Positions 6,053 to 8,004 of a stretch of 8,004 nucleotides of DNA are shown piece by piece (positions within the stretch are counted from its first letter, which is position 1; each line of letters opens with the position of its first letter). Position numbers and translations under genes: made by a program. Below the pieces are notes generated by a model, which had not been told where the DNA came from, searched no databases, and saw only the letters and a list, made by a program, of their open reading frames with translations. Source of the DNA: Rhizobacter sp. (GTDB lineage: Bacteria; Pseudomonadota; Gammaproteobacteria; Burkholderiales; Burkholderiaceae_C). The DNA lies in contig JANYFX010000370.1 of NCBI GenBank assembly GCA_025359585.1, positions 1 to 8,004 on the forward strand, read 5' to 3'.

Positions 6053-6058
6053 TAAAAT
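6053..6058 (+). promoter_or_regulatory. -10-like box upstream of yebC
   Basis: TAAAAT matches the sigma70 -10 consensus at five of six bases and stands out as an A/T-rich patch in GC-rich DNA. It lies 50 bases before the yebC ATG and 22 bases after the haloperoxidase stop. No good -35 box is present at 16-18 bases upstream (the region reads AAGGGC), so the promoter would be weak or depend on other contacts. Confidence 0.4.
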
Positions 6059-6082
6059 CACGGTTCCGCAAAATCGAGCACA

Positions 6083-6098
6083 GCGGCCGAAAGGCCGC
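6083..6098 (+). promoter_or_regulatory. GAAA-tetraloop hairpin in the yebC leader
   Basis: GCGGCC (6083-6088) and GGCCGC (6093-6098) pair perfectly around the loop GAAA, a stable GNRA-type tetraloop. The hairpin ends 10 bases before the yebC ATG. The only purine-rich Shine-Dalgarno-like bases nearby, AAAGG at 6090-6094, are in the loop and the 3' arm. The 10 bases between hairpin and start (CACCAACGGC) hold no ribosome site. The structure may affect yebC translation or mRNA stability. Confidence 0.5.
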
Positions 6099-6108
6099 CA
6101 CCAACGGC

Positions 6109-6833
6109 ATGGCAGGTCATTCCAAGTGGGCCAATATCCAGCACCGCAAAGGTCGCCAGGACGAAAAACGAGGCAAGGTCTGGACCCGCGTCATCCGTGA
6201 AATCACCGTGGCGGCGCGCCAGGGCGGCGGTGACCTGGCGATGAACCCGCGCCTGCGGCTGGCGGTCGAGAAGGCCAAGGCCGCGAACATGCCGGCCGAC
6301 ACCGTCAAGAAGAACATCGACAAGGCGACCGGCAACCTCGAAGGCGTGAGCTACGAAGAGATCCGCTACGAAGGCTACGGCATCGGCGGTGCCGCGATCA
6401 TCGTCGACTGCATGACCGACAACCGCGTGCGCACCGTGGCCGAAGTGCGCCACGCCTTCAGCAAGTACGGCGGCAACATGGGCACCGAAGGTTCGGTCGC
6501 GTTCCAGTTCAAGCACTGCGGGCAGTTCGTGTTCGCGCCGGGCACCAGCGAAGACAAGGTGATGGAAGTGGCGCTCGAAGCCGGCGCCGACGACGTGATC
6601 AGCGACGACGACGGCGCGATCGAGGTGCTGTGCGCGCCGCCGCAGTTCGAAGCGGTGAAGGCTGCGCTCGAAGCGGCGGGGCTGAAGCCCGATGTGGCCG
6701 AAGTGACGATGCGGGCCGAGAACAGCATCGAACTCACCGGCGAAGACGCGCTGCGCATGCAGAAACTGCTCGACGTGATCGAAGACCTCGACGACACGCA
6801 GGACGTGTATCACAACGCCGAGATGAGCGCGGA

Positions 6834-6837
<4 letters not shown>
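6109..6837 (+). CDS. yebC: YebC/PmpR-family (TACO1-like) regulatory or translation factor
   Basis: A 242-residue protein of the usual family length. It begins with the hallmark MAGHSKWANIQHRKGRQD, and GKVWTRVIREITVAARQGGG (22-41) follows. Other conserved blocks are MNPRLRLAVEKAKAANMP (45-62), IRYEGYGIGGAAIIVD (85-100) with TDNRVRT (103-109), and GGNMGTEGSVAFQF (121-134). The acidic C-terminal domain reads EDALRMQKLLDVIEDLDDTQDVY (212-234). It is cytoplasmic. The family was long described as DNA-binding transcription regulators, for example of quorum-sensing genes. Relatives including mitochondrial TACO1 are linked to translation, with more recent work pointing to relief of ribosome stalling at proline-rich stretches. 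The start at 6109 is fixed by the conserved N-terminus even though it lacks a clear Shine-Dalgarno. Its last codons overlap the purD start. Confidence 0.96.

Positions 6838-8004
<1,167 letters not shown>

Overview
This window looks like chromosomal DNA of a high-GC betaproteobacterium, most likely in the Burkholderiales. The evidence is the strong G/C bias at third codon positions, dense packing with long antisense shadow frames, and the yebC-purD gene order, which is familiar from that group. The taxonomic call is an inference. I see no tRNA, rRNA, CRISPR array, insertion sequence or phage gene.

Layout. Positions 1-131 hold the possible tail of an upstream gene and a good sigma70-like promoter. 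Positions 132-1825 hold a two-gene unit with an ATGA overlap: a four-helix cytochrome b membrane protein, then a Tat-exported, probably lipid-anchored molybdopterin oxidoreductase of the sulfite-oxidase fold. Positions 1924-3081 hold a secreted thioredoxin-like protein and a CcdA-type transmembrane thiol transporter. Both pairs point right, and together they form a stretch devoted to carrying electrons across the inner membrane to periplasmic acceptors. One pair would use quinol/heme/molybdenum, the other thiol-disulfide exchange.

Facing them on the minus strand (4680-3103) is a HerA-like ATPase of the DUF853/YjgR family. Divergent from it, across a 123-bp intergenic region, is a secreted vanadium haloperoxidase/PAP2-superfamily protein (4804-6030). 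That intergenic region carries a perfect TTGACA, a dyad and an exact 12-bp direct repeat. At the right end are yebC (6109-6837) and, overlapping it by ATGA, purD (6834 to the window edge, C-terminus missing).

Most genes are recognisable housekeeping or redox families. The most unusual points are: the haloperoxidase-like protein has PSGG where the superfamily has the catalytic PSGH; the thioredoxin-like protein has Ser where thioredoxins have the cis-proline; the yebC leader has a perfect GAAA-tetraloop hairpin where a Shine-Dalgarno would be expected; and two different transmembrane electron-relay pairs sit side by side. I do not see a clearly new multi-gene defence or mobile system here.
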